From assembly GCA_965214485.1 (NCBI GenBank), contig CBDCBW010000015.1, positions 444,735 to 508,734 on the forward strand: 64,000 nucleotides of DNA, given 5' to 3'. Positions 1-8,782 of this stretch are shown here, one piece after another (within the stretch, counting starts at the first letter, position 1; the number at the start of each line of letters is the position of its first letter). Made by a program: the position numbers and the translations under genes. The notes under the pieces are model-generated. The model was not told the origin of the DNA, made no database searches, and worked only from the letters and a program-made list of their open reading frames with translations. The stretch is from JANQRZ01 sp965214485 (GTDB lineage: Bacteria > Bacteroidota > Rhodothermia > Rhodothermales > JANQRZ01).

Positions 1-1
1 C

Positions 2-3000
2 TTCGTCATAGCGCTCCTGTCCCGGAGCGATGGGCGGCTGTGGGTAGGCACCCACGGCGGCGGACTCACCAGCTTCGACCCGGACGCACCACCGGAGGAG
101 CGCCCTGTCGTCCTCGGCCTGGGCAACGGGCTGCCGAGCCCCAACGTATGGGCACTCGCCGAGGACACCGAAGGCAACCTCTGGATCGGGACCGACGCGC
201 GGCTGTCGTGGTACGGCGGCGACCGGTTCATCGCCTACACCACCGACGACGGCCTCCCCGACCCGACGGTCTGGAGCTTCGCCGAGGACACCGAGGGCGA
301 CCTCTGGATCGGGACCGAGGCGGGCATCAGCCGGTATGAGCCGGAGCGCGAGCGGGCTGGCGACCAGGACGCCGACCCGTTCACCGTCTTTCCGTTCGAG
401 GAGGAGCAGTCGGACATGCGCGGCTCCAGGCTCGTGGCTGCGAACGAGGGGTTGTGGACCGGCTCCCAAGCCGGGCTCGGTCATTTTCAGGACGGGCAGC
501 ACACTCCGCTCTCCAGCGTCGACGGGGAGATCGCCTCGATGGTCAAAACCCGGGACGGATCGATCTGGGCCGGCATGTTCGAGGCCGAGTTCGTCCACCT
601 GGACGCCGACGGCCGGCTGATCCGGACGTTTACCGAGGCCGATGGGGTGACCGGCACCCGCGTCCTCTTCCTGCTCGAGGCGCGCGACGGCACGCTGTGG
701 GTGGGCACCGACGAGGGCATCGTGCTCTACGACGGCACCGACCTGGTGCCGCTCGACCCGGAGACGTTTTCCGGCCACGTGATCTCGCTGGCCGAAGACG
801 AGGCCGGCAACGTGTGGGTGACGGAAAACTCGGGCCGGATCACTCGGATCACCCCGGAGCGCGAGACCGCGAGCTTCTGGCTCGGCGACGCGCTCGCCGG
901 GGCCTCGTTCTACCTTTCGACGATCGGCCCCGAGGGCGACCTCTGGATCGGCACGAACCGTGGGCTGGCGCGTTTCGACCCGACGGCCTACGACGGCGGG
1001 CCGGACCTGCCGCCGGTCCGGCACTACGGAGCGCCCGAGGGCTTCCGCGCGCTCGAGACGAACTCCTTCGCCACGATCATCGACAGTCAAGGTCAGCTCT
1101 GGTTTGGGACCGTCGACGGTGCCTACCGCTACAACCCGACCGCGGACGATGCGGTAGACCACCCGCCGGCGCTGCGCGTCACCGCCCTCAGCCTCACGTT
1201 CGAAGCGCCCGACTGGAGCCTGCTCGCCGACTCGGTCGGCCCCGACGGGCTGCCGGTTGGCTTGGCGCTGGCTCACGACCGCAACCACCTCACGTTCGAC
1301 TTCGTCGGGATCCACCTGGGAAATCCCGAAGCGGTCCGCTACCGCTACCGTCTCGACGGCCTCGATGCGGCGTGGAGCCCCGCGTTCGCTGAGCGCCACG
1401 CCACCTACTCGAACGTACCGCCCGGCGACTACACCTTTGAGGTCCAAGCCCGCGCGGGAGACGGCGCGTGGACGCCGCAGCCGGCGCGGTTCGCCTTTAC
1501 CATCACCCCGCCGTTTTGGCAGCGCCCGTGGTTTGCCCTCCTCGCTAGTCTACTCCTGCTCGGCACCGTCATCGGGGGTGGGCGGCTGCATACCCGGCGC
1601 CTCGTACGCCACCAACGAAAGCTAGAGGCCGCCGTGCGTGAGCGGACGAGCGAGCTTCGGCACCAGAAGGACAAGCTCGAAGTGACAAACCGGCGGCTCG
1701 ACCGGGCGAACGAAGACGCGCTGGCGGCGGTCCGCGCCAAGAGCGAGTTTCTCGCCATGATGAGCCACGAGATTCGCACGCCTATGAACGGTGTGATCGG
1801 CATGACCGGGCTGCTGCTCGACACGCGCCTCGACAACGAGCAGCAGGACTACGTCGAGACCATCCGCGTCTCCGGCGACGCGCTCCTGACGATCATCAAC
1901 GACATCCTCGACTTCTCGAAGATCGAGGCAGGCAAGGTGGAACTCGAGGAGCACGCCTTCGACCTCCACACCGTCATCGAGGAAAGCCTGGACCTGGTCG
2001 CCCCGAAGGCAACCGGGCAGGGCTTGGAGCTCGCCTACTTCATCGAGGACGGCACGCCCGCGACCGTGCTCGGCGACGTGACACGTGTCCGGCAGATCAT
2101 CGTCAACCTCTTGTCGAACGCGGTGAAGTTCACGCACGAGGGCGAGGTCGTGGTCCGCGCCCGCACCGGCCCTGCGCCGTGCGTGGAAGGCTCCCCATGC
2201 GAGATTCTCTTCTCGGTGCACGACACCGGCATCGGGATGACGCCCGAGCAGCAGGCGCGCCTCTTCGAAGCCTTCACGCAGGCCGACTCCTCGATGACCC
2301 GGAAGTACGGCGGGACCGGCCTCGGGCTGGCCATCTCGAAACGCCTCGCCGAGGCCATGGGCGGGACGATGCGCGTCGAGAGCACGTTCGGCGAGGGCTC
2401 GGTCTTCCACTTCTCGATCCGGGCTACGCCCACGGCCCCCTCCCGGCAAGGTGCCCCGCCCGACGCCGAGCTCGCCGGGCGGCGCGTCCTCATCGTCGAC
2501 GACAACGCGACCAACCGGCGGATGCTCACGCGCCAGCTCGAAGCCGTCGGGGCGCACGTCGAGGCGGCTGCCTCGGCGCAGGAGGCGCTCGCGGTGGTCG
2601 CTCGGACGCCGCCCTTCGACCTGGCGCTGCTCGACATGCAGATGCCTGAGCGCGACGGGCTCGACCTCGCGCGCGACTTCCGGGCGCAGGGCATCTCGTT
2701 CCCGCTCGTCATGCTCAGCTCGCTGGGCGAACACCCGGCAGAAGCCAGGCCTTTCTTCGCGGCGTGGATGACGAAGCCCGTCAAGAAGAACACGCTCTAC
2801 ACCTCCCTCAAACGCGTTCTCGGCATGCACACACCACAGCCCCCCCCCCCGCCCATCTCGGCAGGCGACGGCGCGGTGTCGCTCCGGGTGCTGCTGGCCG
2901 AGGACAACCTCGTCAACCAAAAGGTGGCCCTGCGGATGCTCGAGCGCCTCGGGGTCCGCGCCGAGGTGGCGGCCAACGGCCGAGAGGCCGTCGACGCCCT

Positions 3001-3670
3001 CGAGCGCACGCCGTACGACCTCGTGTTCATGGACGTGCAGATGCCGGTCATGGACGGGCTCGAGGCGACGCGGCACATCCGCCGCGCCCTCCCGGCGGAG
3101 CGCCAGCCGCGCATCATCGCCATGACGGCCAACGCCATGGAGGGCGACCGCGAGCGGTGCCTCGAAGCCGGCGTGGACGACTACGTCGCCAAGCCGGTGC
3201 GCGCCGAGCAGCTCGCCGCGGTCGTCGAGGCGGCGGCCCTCGGGCAGCCCCCCCTCGTCCGCGAGGCCGAGGCCGCGCCCCCGCACACGCCGAGCTTCGA
3301 CCGGAGGCAGGTCGAGGACCTCGCCGACAGGGACGCCGCGTTCCTGCGCGAGCTGCTCGGCGTCTATCTGACGGACACCCCGGCCCTCCTGGCCTCGATG
3401 GCGCAGGCCCTCGGCTCCGGCCTCCCTGATGCACGCGACGCCCTGCAGAACGCCGCGCACTCGCTCAAGGCGAGCAGCCACTCCTGCGGGGCCCTCGAGG
3501 TCTGCGAGGCAGCCGAGGCCCTCGAGACGTGGTGCCGCGCGGCGGGCGAGGCCGACGCGGCCACCGCCGAGGCCCTCGTCGGGGCCGTGCAGGACGCTTT
3601 CGCCGGGGCCCGGGCTGAGATCGAGCGCTACGTCCGCACCCTCGCCGGCGACCTGCCCGCCCCCGGCTGA
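2..3670 (+). CDS. Hybrid sensor histidine kinase with propeller sensor, two receivers and Hpt (5' end outside window)
   Basis: The reading frame is open from the window edge, so the N-terminus is missing; about 1222 residues are visible. Propeller blades of the two-component-regulator type (LWIGT/LWVGT repeats) run to about base 1170, then a Y_Y_Y domain, one membrane segment near base 1530-1580, and a coiled linker. A HisKA box (MMSHEIRTPMNG, phospho-acceptor His near base 1764) is followed by an HATPase with N box NLLSNAVKF, DTGIGM and GTGLGLAI. Receiver 1 has Asp in LLDMQMPERDG, receiver 2 has Asp in FMDVQMPVMDG, and a C-terminal Hpt has AHSLKASSHS. The layout is of the BvgS/BarA phosphorelay type, with a periplasmic propeller sensing an unknown ligand. 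No output DNA-binding domain is fused, so it should signal to a separate regulator. Family confidence is high; the ligand is unknown. Confidence 0.93.
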   Translation, partial: FVIALLSRSDGRLWVGTHGGGLTSFDPDAPPEERPVVLGLGNGLPSPNVWALAEDTEGNLWIGTDARLSWYGGDRFIAYTTDDGLPDPTVWSFAEDTEGDLWIGTEAGISRYEPERERAGDQDADPFTVFPFEEEQSDMRGSRLVAANEGLWTGSQAGLGHFQDGQHTPLSSVDGEIASMVKTRDGSIWAGMFEAEFVHLDADGRLIRTFTEADGVTGTRVLFLLEARDGTLWVGTDEGIVLYDGTDLVPLDPETFSGHVISLAEDEAGNVWVTENSGRITRITPERETASFWLGDALAGASFYLSTIGPEGDLWIGTNRGLARFDPTAYDGGPDLPPVRHYGAPEGFRALETNSFATIIDSQGQLWFGTVDGAYRYNPTADDAVDHPPALRVTALSLTFEAPDWSLLADSVGPDGLPVGLALAHDRNHLTFDFVGIHLGNPEAVRYRYRLDGLDAAWSPAFAERHATYSNVPPGDYTFEVQARAGDGAWTPQPARFAFTITPPFWQRPWFALLASLLLLGTVIGGGRLHTRRLVRHQRKLEAAVRERTSELRHQKDKLEVTNRRLDRANEDALAAVRAKSEFLAMMSHEIRTPMNGVIGMTGLLLDTRLDNEQQDYVETIRVSGDALLTIINDILDFSKIEAGKVELEEHAFDLHTVIEESLDLVAPKATGQGLELAYFIEDGTPATVLGDVTRVRQIIVNLLSNAVKFTHEGEVVVRARTGPAPCVEGSPCEILFSVHDTGIGMTPEQQARLFEAFTQADSSMTRKYGGTGLGLAISKRLAEAMGGTMRVESTFGEGSVFHFSIRATPTAPSRQGAPPDAELAGRRVLIVDDNATNRRMLTRQLEAVGAHVEAAASAQEALAVVARTPPFDLALLDMQMPERDGLDLARDFRAQGISFPLVMLSSLGEHPAEARPFFAAWMTKPVKKNTLYTSLKRVLGMHTPQPPPPPISAGDGAVSLRVLLAEDNLVNQKVALRMLERLGVRAEVAANGREAVDALERTPYDLVFMDVQMPVMDGLEATRHIRRALPAERQPRIIAMTANAMEGDRERCLEAGVDDYVAKPVRAEQLAAVVEAAALGQPPLVREAEAAPPHTPSFDRRQVEDLADRDAAFLRELLGVYLTDTPALLASMAQALGSGLPDARDALQNAAHSLKASSHSCGALEVCEAAEALETWCRAAGEADAATAEALVGAVQDAFAGARAEIERYVRTLAGDLPAPG

Positions 3671-3731
3671 CCCGGCCGGTGCCCTGCCAGGTCCGGTTGC
3701 CCTACCCGGCTGCCCTGCCCGGCGCGGATCG

Positions 3732-3788
3732 TCCGGCGTGCATCTGCCTGTCCGGCGTGCATCAGCCTATCCGGTGTACATCTGCAGC
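3732..3788. repeat. 19-bp tandem repeat, 3 copies, overlapping the 3' end of rpoD
   Basis: Three 19-bp units (TCCGGCGTGCATCTGCCTG and variants) start at 3732, 3751 and 3770. The third contains the last codons and the stop codon of the leftward sigma factor gene, so the repeat looks like outward duplication of the gene's own 3' end. Confidence 0.8.
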
Positions 3789-4606
3789 TCGTCCCGGCGG
3801 TGCTTCTGGCGGAGCTTGCGCAGGGCCTTCTCCTTGATCTGCCGGACCCGCTCGCGCGTCAGGTCGAAGCGCTGCCCGATCTCTTCGAGCGTCAGCGGGT
3901 GCTCGCGCCCGATGCCGAAGTAGAGCCGGGTGATCTCGGCCTCGCGGGCGTGCAGCCCGCCGAGCGCCCGCTCGACGTCGATCCTGAGGCTCTCGTCGAC
4001 GAGGACCTCGTCGGGCGAGACCTCGCCTTCACTCGGGAGCACGTCGAGCAGCGAGTTGTCGTCGTCCTCGCCGAAGGGGGCGTCCACCGAGAGGTGGCGG
4101 CCCGAGTGCCGGAGCGCGTCGCGGACCTTCTCGGGGTCGATCTCGAGCTCGGCGGCGAGCTCGTCGATGTTCGGGTCGCGGTCGTGCCGCTGGGCGAGCA
4201 GCGCGCTGGTCTTGCGGATCTTCGAGAGCGTCCCGATCCGGTTGAGCGGGAGGCGGACGACGCGGCTCTGCTCGGCGAGGGCCTGGAGGATGGCCTGCCG
4301 GATCCACCACACGGCGTACGAGATGAACTTGAAGCCGCGCGTCTCGTCGAAGCGCTGCGCCGCCTTGATGAGGCCGTAGTTGCCCTCGTTGATGAGGTCC
4401 GAGAGCCCCAGCCCCTGGCCCTGGTACTTCTTCGCCACCGAGACCACGAACCGGAGGTTGGCGCGCACCAGGGTGTCGAGCGCGGCACCGTCGCCCCCTC
4501 TAATGCGCTGGGCCAGCGCCACCTCTTCCTCCGGTTTCAGGAGCGGGATTTCCCCGATCTCCCGGAGGTACTGGTCCAGCATCCGCTGTTGGCGGGGGAC
4601 GTACAT
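3767..4606 (-). CDS. rpoD: Housekeeping RNA polymerase sigma factor, RpoD/SigA type
   Basis: Primary sigma factor directing core RNA polymerase to promoters. From the chosen ATG at 4606 (MYVPRQQRMLDQYLREIG) the protein has 279 residues. It has region 1.2 at once, region 2 with ANLRFVVSVAKKYQ, FDETRGFKFISYAVWWIRQ and LAEQSRVVRLP, region 3, and region 4 with the helix-turn-helix LTLEEIGQRFDLTRERVRQI. The long acidic region 1.1 of proteobacterial RpoD is absent, which is usual for the short sigma-A of Bacteroidota and relatives. An in-frame start at 4708 would add 34 residues unlike the family, so I reject it. No clear Shine-Dalgarno is seen. It is divergent from folP. Confidence 0.93.
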   Translation of the reverse strand: MYVPRQQRMLDQYLREIGEIPLLKPEEEVALAQRIRGGDGAALDTLVRANLRFVVSVAKKYQGQGLGLSDLINEGNYGLIKAAQRFDETRGFKFISYAVWWIRQAILQALAEQSRVVRLPLNRIGTLSKIRKTSALLAQRHDRDPNIDELAAELEIDPEKVRDALRHSGRHLSVDAPFGEDDDNSLLDVLPSEGEVSPDEVLVDESLRIDVERALGGLHAREAEITRLYFGIGREHPLTLEEIGQRFDLTRERVRQIKEKALRKLRQKHRRDELQMYTG

Positions 4607-4745
4607 GGGGCTGCGGGTTGGCGTATCAACGAGAGGCCGTAGGCACAGGAGAGGAAGGTCGATCAGCGAGAGGGGCCGCGTCACCGTGGGAGTTCGTCCC
4701 CCGGCCACCGCGCGACCGTTTCGTTACACGGGAGAGCGGATACCC

Positions 4746-4787
4746 CGTTCCCCTGGGCGCGCACCGCGTTCCCCTAGGCGCGCACCG
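4746..4787. repeat. 21-bp tandem duplication in the rpoD-folP divergent intergenic region
   Basis: Two 21-bp units (4746-4766 and 4767-4787) with one mismatch lie in the 290-bp gap (4607-4896) that must hold the divergent promoters of rpoD and folP. I see no convincing promoter motif there. Confidence 0.7.
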
Positions 4788-4896
4788 TGCCTGGCTCCCG
4801 CCCTTCCCGTGGCGCTCCTCCTCCCGGCGAGGCGTTTTCGCGCGGCGTGCGTCCCGGCGCTCGGGGTCGTAGATTTCGCCTCGCCCGCTCTGTGCC

Positions 4897-5850
4897 ATGC
4901 CCCGCGTCCCCGATCCGTTCCTCCTCGACTGCCGCGGCCGGCCGCTCGACTGCCGGCCCGGGCGGGCGCACGTCATGGGGATTCTGAACGTCACCCCGGA
5001 CTCGTTCTCCGATGGGGGCCGGTACCTCACGCCGGACGCCGCGCTGCACCGCGCCGAGGTGATGCTCGCGGAGGGGGCAGCGCTCCTCGACGTCGGGGCC
5101 GAGTCCTCGCGACCGCGCGGCACGGTCTACGGCGACGGAGCCGCGCCCGTCGCGGCGAGCGAGGAGCGGCGGCGGCTCGTGCCGGTCGTCGAGGCGGTGG
5201 CGGCGCGCTTTCCCGAGGCGCTGATGTCCGTGGACACGTACAAGCCGGAGGTCGCCGAGGCGGCGCTCGACGCGGGCGCGCACGTCGTCAACGACGTCAC
5301 CGGGCTGCGCTACGGCGACGGGGTGGCGCGGGCGGCGGCGCGGGCCGGGGCCCCGCTCGTGGTGATGCACTCGCTCGGCGCGCCCGGCGCGATGCCGCAC
5401 GCGCACGCCTACGCCGACGTCGTGGCCGAGGTGACGGCCTCGCTCGCGGCCTCCGTGAGCGCGGCGGAGGCGGCGGGCGTCCGCGATGTCGTCGTCGATC
5501 CCGGCTTCGGGTTCGGCAAGTCGGTGCGGGAGAACCTGCGGCTCGCCGGGCGGACGGACGCGCTGCTGGAGACCGGACGCCCGGTGCTCGTCGGGATTTC
5601 GCGCAAGAGCACCGTGGGCGCGGTCCTCGGCACGGCCGGGGAGCCTGCCGCCGTCGGCGAGCGGCTCTTCGGGACGCTCGGGATGACGGCCGTGGCGGTG
5701 CTCGGCGGGGCGTCGATCGTACGCACCCACGACGTGCGGGCGACGGTCGAGATGCTCCGCGGCCTGGCAGCCGTCGTCGAAGCGTCGCCGGACTGCAGGC
5801 TTCGGGCGCACCGGCACCGGGCGCACCGGCGTCGGGAGGCCGCGCGATGA
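4897..5850 (+). CDS. folP: Dihydropteroate synthase
   Basis: Condenses 6-hydroxymethyl-7,8-dihydropterin pyrophosphate with p-aminobenzoate in folate synthesis; cytoplasmic TIM barrel. The pterin-binding signatures MGILNVTPDSFSDGG (residues 27-41) and LLDVGAESSRPR are present, as are SVDTYKPEV, HVVNDVTG, VVDPGFGFGKS and GISRKS. It has 317 residues, somewhat longer than the usual 270-290. The excess is a basic, repetitive C-terminal tail encoded by a 15-bp tandem repeat. The stop overlaps the next start (ATGA, 5847-5850), so it is translationally coupled to the diadenylate cyclase gene, an arrangement known from Bacteroidota. Confidence 0.95.
   Translation: MPRVPDPFLLDCRGRPLDCRPGRAHVMGILNVTPDSFSDGGRYLTPDAALHRAEVMLAEGAALLDVGAESSRPRGTVYGDGAAPVAASEERRRLVPVVEAVAARFPEALMSVDTYKPEVAEAALDAGAHVVNDVTGLRYGDGVARAAARAGAPLVVMHSLGAPGAMPHAHAYADVVAEVTASLAASVSAAEAAGVRDVVVDPGFGFGKSVRENLRLAGRTDALLETGRPVLVGISRKSTVGAVLGTAGEPAAVGERLFGTLGMTAVAVLGGASIVRTHDVRATVEMLRGLAAVVEASPDCRLRAHRHRAHRRREAAR
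5803..5832. repeat. 15-bp tandem duplication inside the folP 3' end
   Basis: Two units of CGGGCGCACCGGCAC type (5803-5817, 5818-5832), in frame, encode the basic RAHRHRAHR tail of FolP. Confidence 0.7.
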
Positions 5851-6674
5851 CGCTGGCCCTCGAACTCTTCGGCTTCCTCCCGGTCGAGCTGAAGGACGCG
5901 CTCGACGTGCTCATCGTCTCGGTCCTCGTCTACCAGCTCTACCGGCTGATCCGGGGGACGATCGCCGTGCAGATGTCGTTTCTGCTCTTCGGCATCTTCA
6001 TCGTCAACCAGGTCGTGCGGGCGACGGGCCTGACCACGCTGCGGGCGCTCTTCGGCGCGGTCAGCGAGGTGTTCGTCGTCGCGGTGATCATCCTGTTCCA
6101 GCCCGAGATCCGGCGGCTGCTCTTCATGCTCGGCAAGAACCCGCTCGTCCGGCGCTTCGTCGCCACCTCGGCCCGCGAGAAGACCGTCGAGGAGATCGTG
6201 GCGGCGGCGCGCGAGATGTCGGAGAACCGGATCGGCTCGCTCACAGCCTTCGCCCGGGCGTCGGGGCTGCGCAACTATATCGAGAGCGGCACCGCGATTA
6301 ACGCCAACGTCGAGCGCGACCTGCTGACGAGCATCTTCTTCCCGAACTCGCCGCTGCACGACGGCGCGGTCATCATCGAGGACCAGAAGGTGGCCGCCGC
6401 GCGCTGCATCCTCCCGGTCTCCGAAGGCCGGCGGCTCGACCCGCACCTCGGCCTGCGCCACCGCGCCGCCGTCGGCCTGACCGAGCGGACCGACGCCTTC
6501 GTCGTCGTGACGAGCGAGGAGACCGGGCGCATCTCGGTCGCCGAGGACGGCGTGATCCAGACCGACCTCTCGCCCGAGGAGCTGCGCGAACGCCTCTTCG
6601 AGGCCCTCGTCGAGCGCCGCGCCGAGGAGCCGCCCCCCGAGGACGAGTTCGTCACCGAAGACGGAGGACGGTGA
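5847..6674 (+). CDS. cdaA: Diadenylate cyclase, CdaA type
   Basis: Makes the second messenger c-di-AMP from two ATP. The start ATG at 5847 lies in the ATGA overlap with folP, and the 275-residue product matches CdaA length. The N-terminal about 90 residues hold three hydrophobic membrane helices (VLIVSVLVYQLY, MSFLLFGIFIVNQVV, VFVVAVIILF). Then comes a DisA_N catalytic domain with the DGA motif (SPLHDGAVII, residues 168-177) and RHR (residues 204-206 in LGLRHRAAVGLTERTD), both needed for adenylate cyclisation. The last residues are encoded within a 15-bp tandem repeat. c-di-AMP usually controls potassium/osmolyte transport and wall homeostasis; no receptor is visible in the window. Confidence 0.95.
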   Translation: MTLALELFGFLPVELKDALDVLIVSVLVYQLYRLIRGTIAVQMSFLLFGIFIVNQVVRATGLTTLRALFGAVSEVFVVAVIILFQPEIRRLLFMLGKNPLVRRFVATSAREKTVEEIVAAAREMSENRIGSLTAFARASGLRNYIESGTAINANVERDLLTSIFFPNSPLHDGAVIIEDQKVAAARCILPVSEGRRLDPHLGLRHRAAVGLTERTDAFVVVTSEETGRISVAEDGVIQTDLSPEELRERLFEALVERRAEEPPPEDEFVTEDGGR

Positions 6675-6723
6675 GCCGGGGGACGGTGAGCCGGGGGACG
6701 GTGAGCCGGGGGACGGTGAGCCG
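6664..6723. repeat. 15-bp tandem repeat, 4 copies, across the cdaA stop codon
   Basis: Four nearly perfect 15-bp units (GGGGACGGTGAGCCG type) starting at 6664, 6679, 6694 and 6709. The first contains the cdaA stop codon TGA, so each unit carries a potential TGA/GTG. Confidence 0.9.
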
Positions 6724-6733
6724 ATCCCAACCC

Positions 6734-6755
6734 GGGCGGCCACACGGGGCCGCCC
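6734..6755. repeat. Short palindromic (REP-like) unit
   Basis: GGGCGGC and GCCGCCC arms around a short loop, followed by CCTAC. A degenerate inverted relative (GCGATCCC..GGTCGCCC type) is seen near 48165. It lies between cdaA and pcm, where it could act as a transcription attenuator. Confidence 0.45.
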
Positions 6756-6835
6756 CTACGGTGCGGAGCGCTGTGGCCGAGGTATCTTTCCCAGCTCAGT
6801 CTGCCCTCTGCCGGGACCCTCCGCCCTCTGAGACC

Positions 6836-7498
6836 ATGCCCCGCCGCCCCTACGACCGCCAGCGCCGCGCCCTCGTCGCCCTCCTCCGCGAGAAGGGCAT
6901 CACGGACGAGCGCGTGCTCGGGGCCGTCGGCGCGGTGCCGCGCCACGCGTTCATGGACCAGGCGCTGCACCACCGCGCCTACGAGGACGAGGCCCTCCCG
7001 ATCGGCCTGCACCAGACGATCTCGCAGCCGTTCACCGTCGCCTACCAGACCAGCCTCCTCGGCGTCGAGCCGGGCCAGCGGATCCTCGAGGTCGGGACCG
7101 GCAGCGGCTACCAGGCGGCGATCCTCTGCGAGCTCGGCGCGCGCGTGCTCTCGGTCGAGCGCCACGAGCCGCTCCTGGAGCGGACCCGCGCCCTCCTCGA
7201 CGACCTGGGCTACCGCGTCCTCACCCGGCACGGCGACGGTACGCTCGGCTGGCCGGCGTCGGCCCCGTTCGACGGGATCGTGGTGACGGCGGGCGGAGCG
7301 ACCGTGCCCACCCCGCTGCTCGACCAACTCCGCGCCCCCGAGGGCGACCGACCGGGCGGGCGGCTCGTCATCCCCGTCGGCGAGCGCGACAAGCAGACGA
7401 TGCTTCGCATCACCCGCACCGGCCCCACCTCGTTCGAGCGCGAGGAGCTGATGGACTGCCTCTTCGTCCCTCTCATCGCTGACACCGACGGTCGCTAG
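6836..7498 (+). CDS. pcm: Protein-L-isoaspartate O-methyltransferase
   Basis: Repairs isoaspartyl damage in proteins using S-adenosylmethionine. It has 220 residues from ATG 6836 (MPRRPYDRQR). An upstream in-frame start would read through the 15-bp repeat and is rejected. Family landmarks: ALPIGLHQTISQPF substrate loop, SAM motif ILEVGTGSGYQAAIL, VLSVERHEPLLERTR, and the HGDGTLGWP..APFDGIVVTAGG stretch. It is spaced 160 bp after cdaA and 19 bp before the DUF368 gene, so it is probably co-transcribed with the latter. Confidence 0.95.
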   Translation: MPRRPYDRQRRALVALLREKGITDERVLGAVGAVPRHAFMDQALHHRAYEDEALPIGLHQTISQPFTVAYQTSLLGVEPGQRILEVGTGSGYQAAILCELGARVLSVERHEPLLERTRALLDDLGYRVLTRHGDGTLGWPASAPFDGIVVTAGGATVPTPLLDQLRAPEGDRPGGRLVIPVGERDKQTMLRITRTGPTSFEREELMDCLFVPLIADTDGR

Positions 7499-7517
7499 CC
7501 CCCCTTTCCTCCAGCAC

Positions 7518-8504
7518 ATGGCCTCTTCTCCCCGGCCCGCGCGCGCGTTGTTCACCCACTTCAGCCAGGGCGTGCTGATGGGGTCCGCCGACATCATCCC
7601 CGGCGTCAGCGGCGGCACGATGGCGCTGATCGTCGGCATCTACAAAAACCTGATCGACGCGATCGGCGAGGCCGTGACGGCGGCGCTCCTGCTGCTGCGG
7701 GGCCGGTGGCGCGAGGCGTGGGCCGCGGTCCGGTCGCTGGAGTGGAGCCTGCTCCTCCCGCTGGCGGCGGGCATCTTCCTCGCCATCGGGATCGGGTCGC
7801 TGTTCATCCCGGAGCTGCTGGACCGGTATCCGGTCGAGTGCCGGGCGCTGTTCTTCGGCCTCGTCGCGGCGTCGATCGTGATCCCGTGGCGCGAGCGGCA
7901 CGCGCACCGAGGCTGGCACTACGCGGCCGCCGCCGTCGCCGCCGGTGCGGCGTTCGGGCTCGTCGGCTTGCCGCGCAGCCCGGACCTCGCCGACCCGTCG
8001 GCGCTCCGCGTCGGGCTGACGGCGGCGGTGGCGATCAACGCGATGATCCTGCCCGGCGTGAGCGGCGCGTTCCTGCTCGAAGTCCTCGGGCTGTACCGGA
8101 CGACGCTCGAGGCGCTCCGCGACCTCGACGTCGGCTACGTCCTCACGTTTGCCCTCGGCGCGGCGCTCGGGCTCGGGGCCGTGGCGAAGCTCCTGTCGTG
8201 GCTCCTCGACCGGCACCACGACCTCACGATGGCCGTCCTCGTCGGCCTGCTCGCCGGGTCGCTGCGGGCGCTCTGGCCGTGGGTCGGCGTCGTCGAGCAC
8301 ACGAGCTCCGACGGTACGGTCGAGGCGATCCCCGACCCGTCGGTCCTCCTCGCGCCGGGGGACGGGTGGCCGCTCGCGCTTGCGCTCGCGCTCGGCGGGT
8401 TCGCGTTTGTGACGGCGCTCGCGTGGCTCGGCCGCCGCCGCCTCGCCGCGGGCGACGAGGTGTTGGCAGAAGAGCACAACGAGGTCGAAGCGCGTGTCGA
8501 TTAG
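7518..8504 (+). CDS. DUF368 family membrane protein, probable polyprenyl-phosphate transporter
   Basis: A 328-residue polytopic protein with the family signature ADIIPGVSGGTMALIVGIYK at residues 22-41. A second inverted-repeat copy (MILPGVSGAFLLEVLGLY) lies near residue 177. DUF368 proteins (PopT type) are known to recycle undecaprenyl phosphate across the cytoplasmic membrane for wall and glycan synthesis; the role here follows from family. Its stop (TAG, 8502-8504) overlaps by four bases the stop of the convergent BMC gene. Confidence 0.85.
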   Translation: MASSPRPARALFTHFSQGVLMGSADIIPGVSGGTMALIVGIYKNLIDAIGEAVTAALLLLRGRWREAWAAVRSLEWSLLLPLAAGIFLAIGIGSLFIPELLDRYPVECRALFFGLVAASIVIPWRERHAHRGWHYAAAAVAAGAAFGLVGLPRSPDLADPSALRVGLTAAVAINAMILPGVSGAFLLEVLGLYRTTLEALRDLDVGYVLTFALGAALGLGAVAKLLSWLLDRHHDLTMAVLVGLLAGSLRALWPWVGVVEHTSSDGTVEAIPDPSVLLAPGDGWPLALALALGGFAFVTALAWLGRRRLAAGDEVLAEEHNEVEARVD

Positions 8505-8782
8505 TCGCCCGCCGCGTGCTGCACGTCGTCCACGATGCCGACGATCGTGGCGTCGGTGGCGGTGAGGTCGTTCGGGGGGCGGAAGGGGATGGCGGCTTCG
8601 GCGCTGCTCACGTAGATCACGCGGTCGCCCGGCCCCGCGTCCACGGTGTCGAGGCTCACGATGGGGCCGCCCTTCGGCGAGCCGTCGACGTGCAGCGGCT
8701 GGACGAGCAGCATCCGCTTGCCTTCGAGCGACGGGTCCTTCCGCGTCGCCCACACGCTCCCGATGACGTGCCCGAGGTTCAT
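8501..8782 (-). CDS. Bacterial microcompartment vertex protein, EutN/CcmL family (downstream copy)
   Basis: A 93-residue protein beginning MNLGHVIGSVWATRKD. The G-x-VIG-x-V-WATRK N-terminus, the central strand LLVQPL and the GDRVIYVSS..A segment are typical of pentameric shell vertex proteins. ATG 8782 overlaps the stop of the upstream paralogue (8779-8782), so the two are translationally coupled. The segment FRPPNDLTATDATIVGIVDDV matches the family C-terminus. No hexameric shell (BMC-H/T) gene or cargo enzyme is within the window, so a compartment here is not proven. Confidence 0.88.
   Translation of the reverse strand: MNLGHVIGSVWATRKDPSLEGKRMLLVQPLHVDGSPKGGPIVSLDTVDAGPGDRVIYVSSAEAAIPFRPPNDLTATDATIVGIVDDVQHAAGD

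Noticed and set aside
1622..3481. Long open frame on the minus strand opposite the hybrid histidine kinase
   Set aside because: Shadow of the kinase frame; low-complexity translation and no start context.
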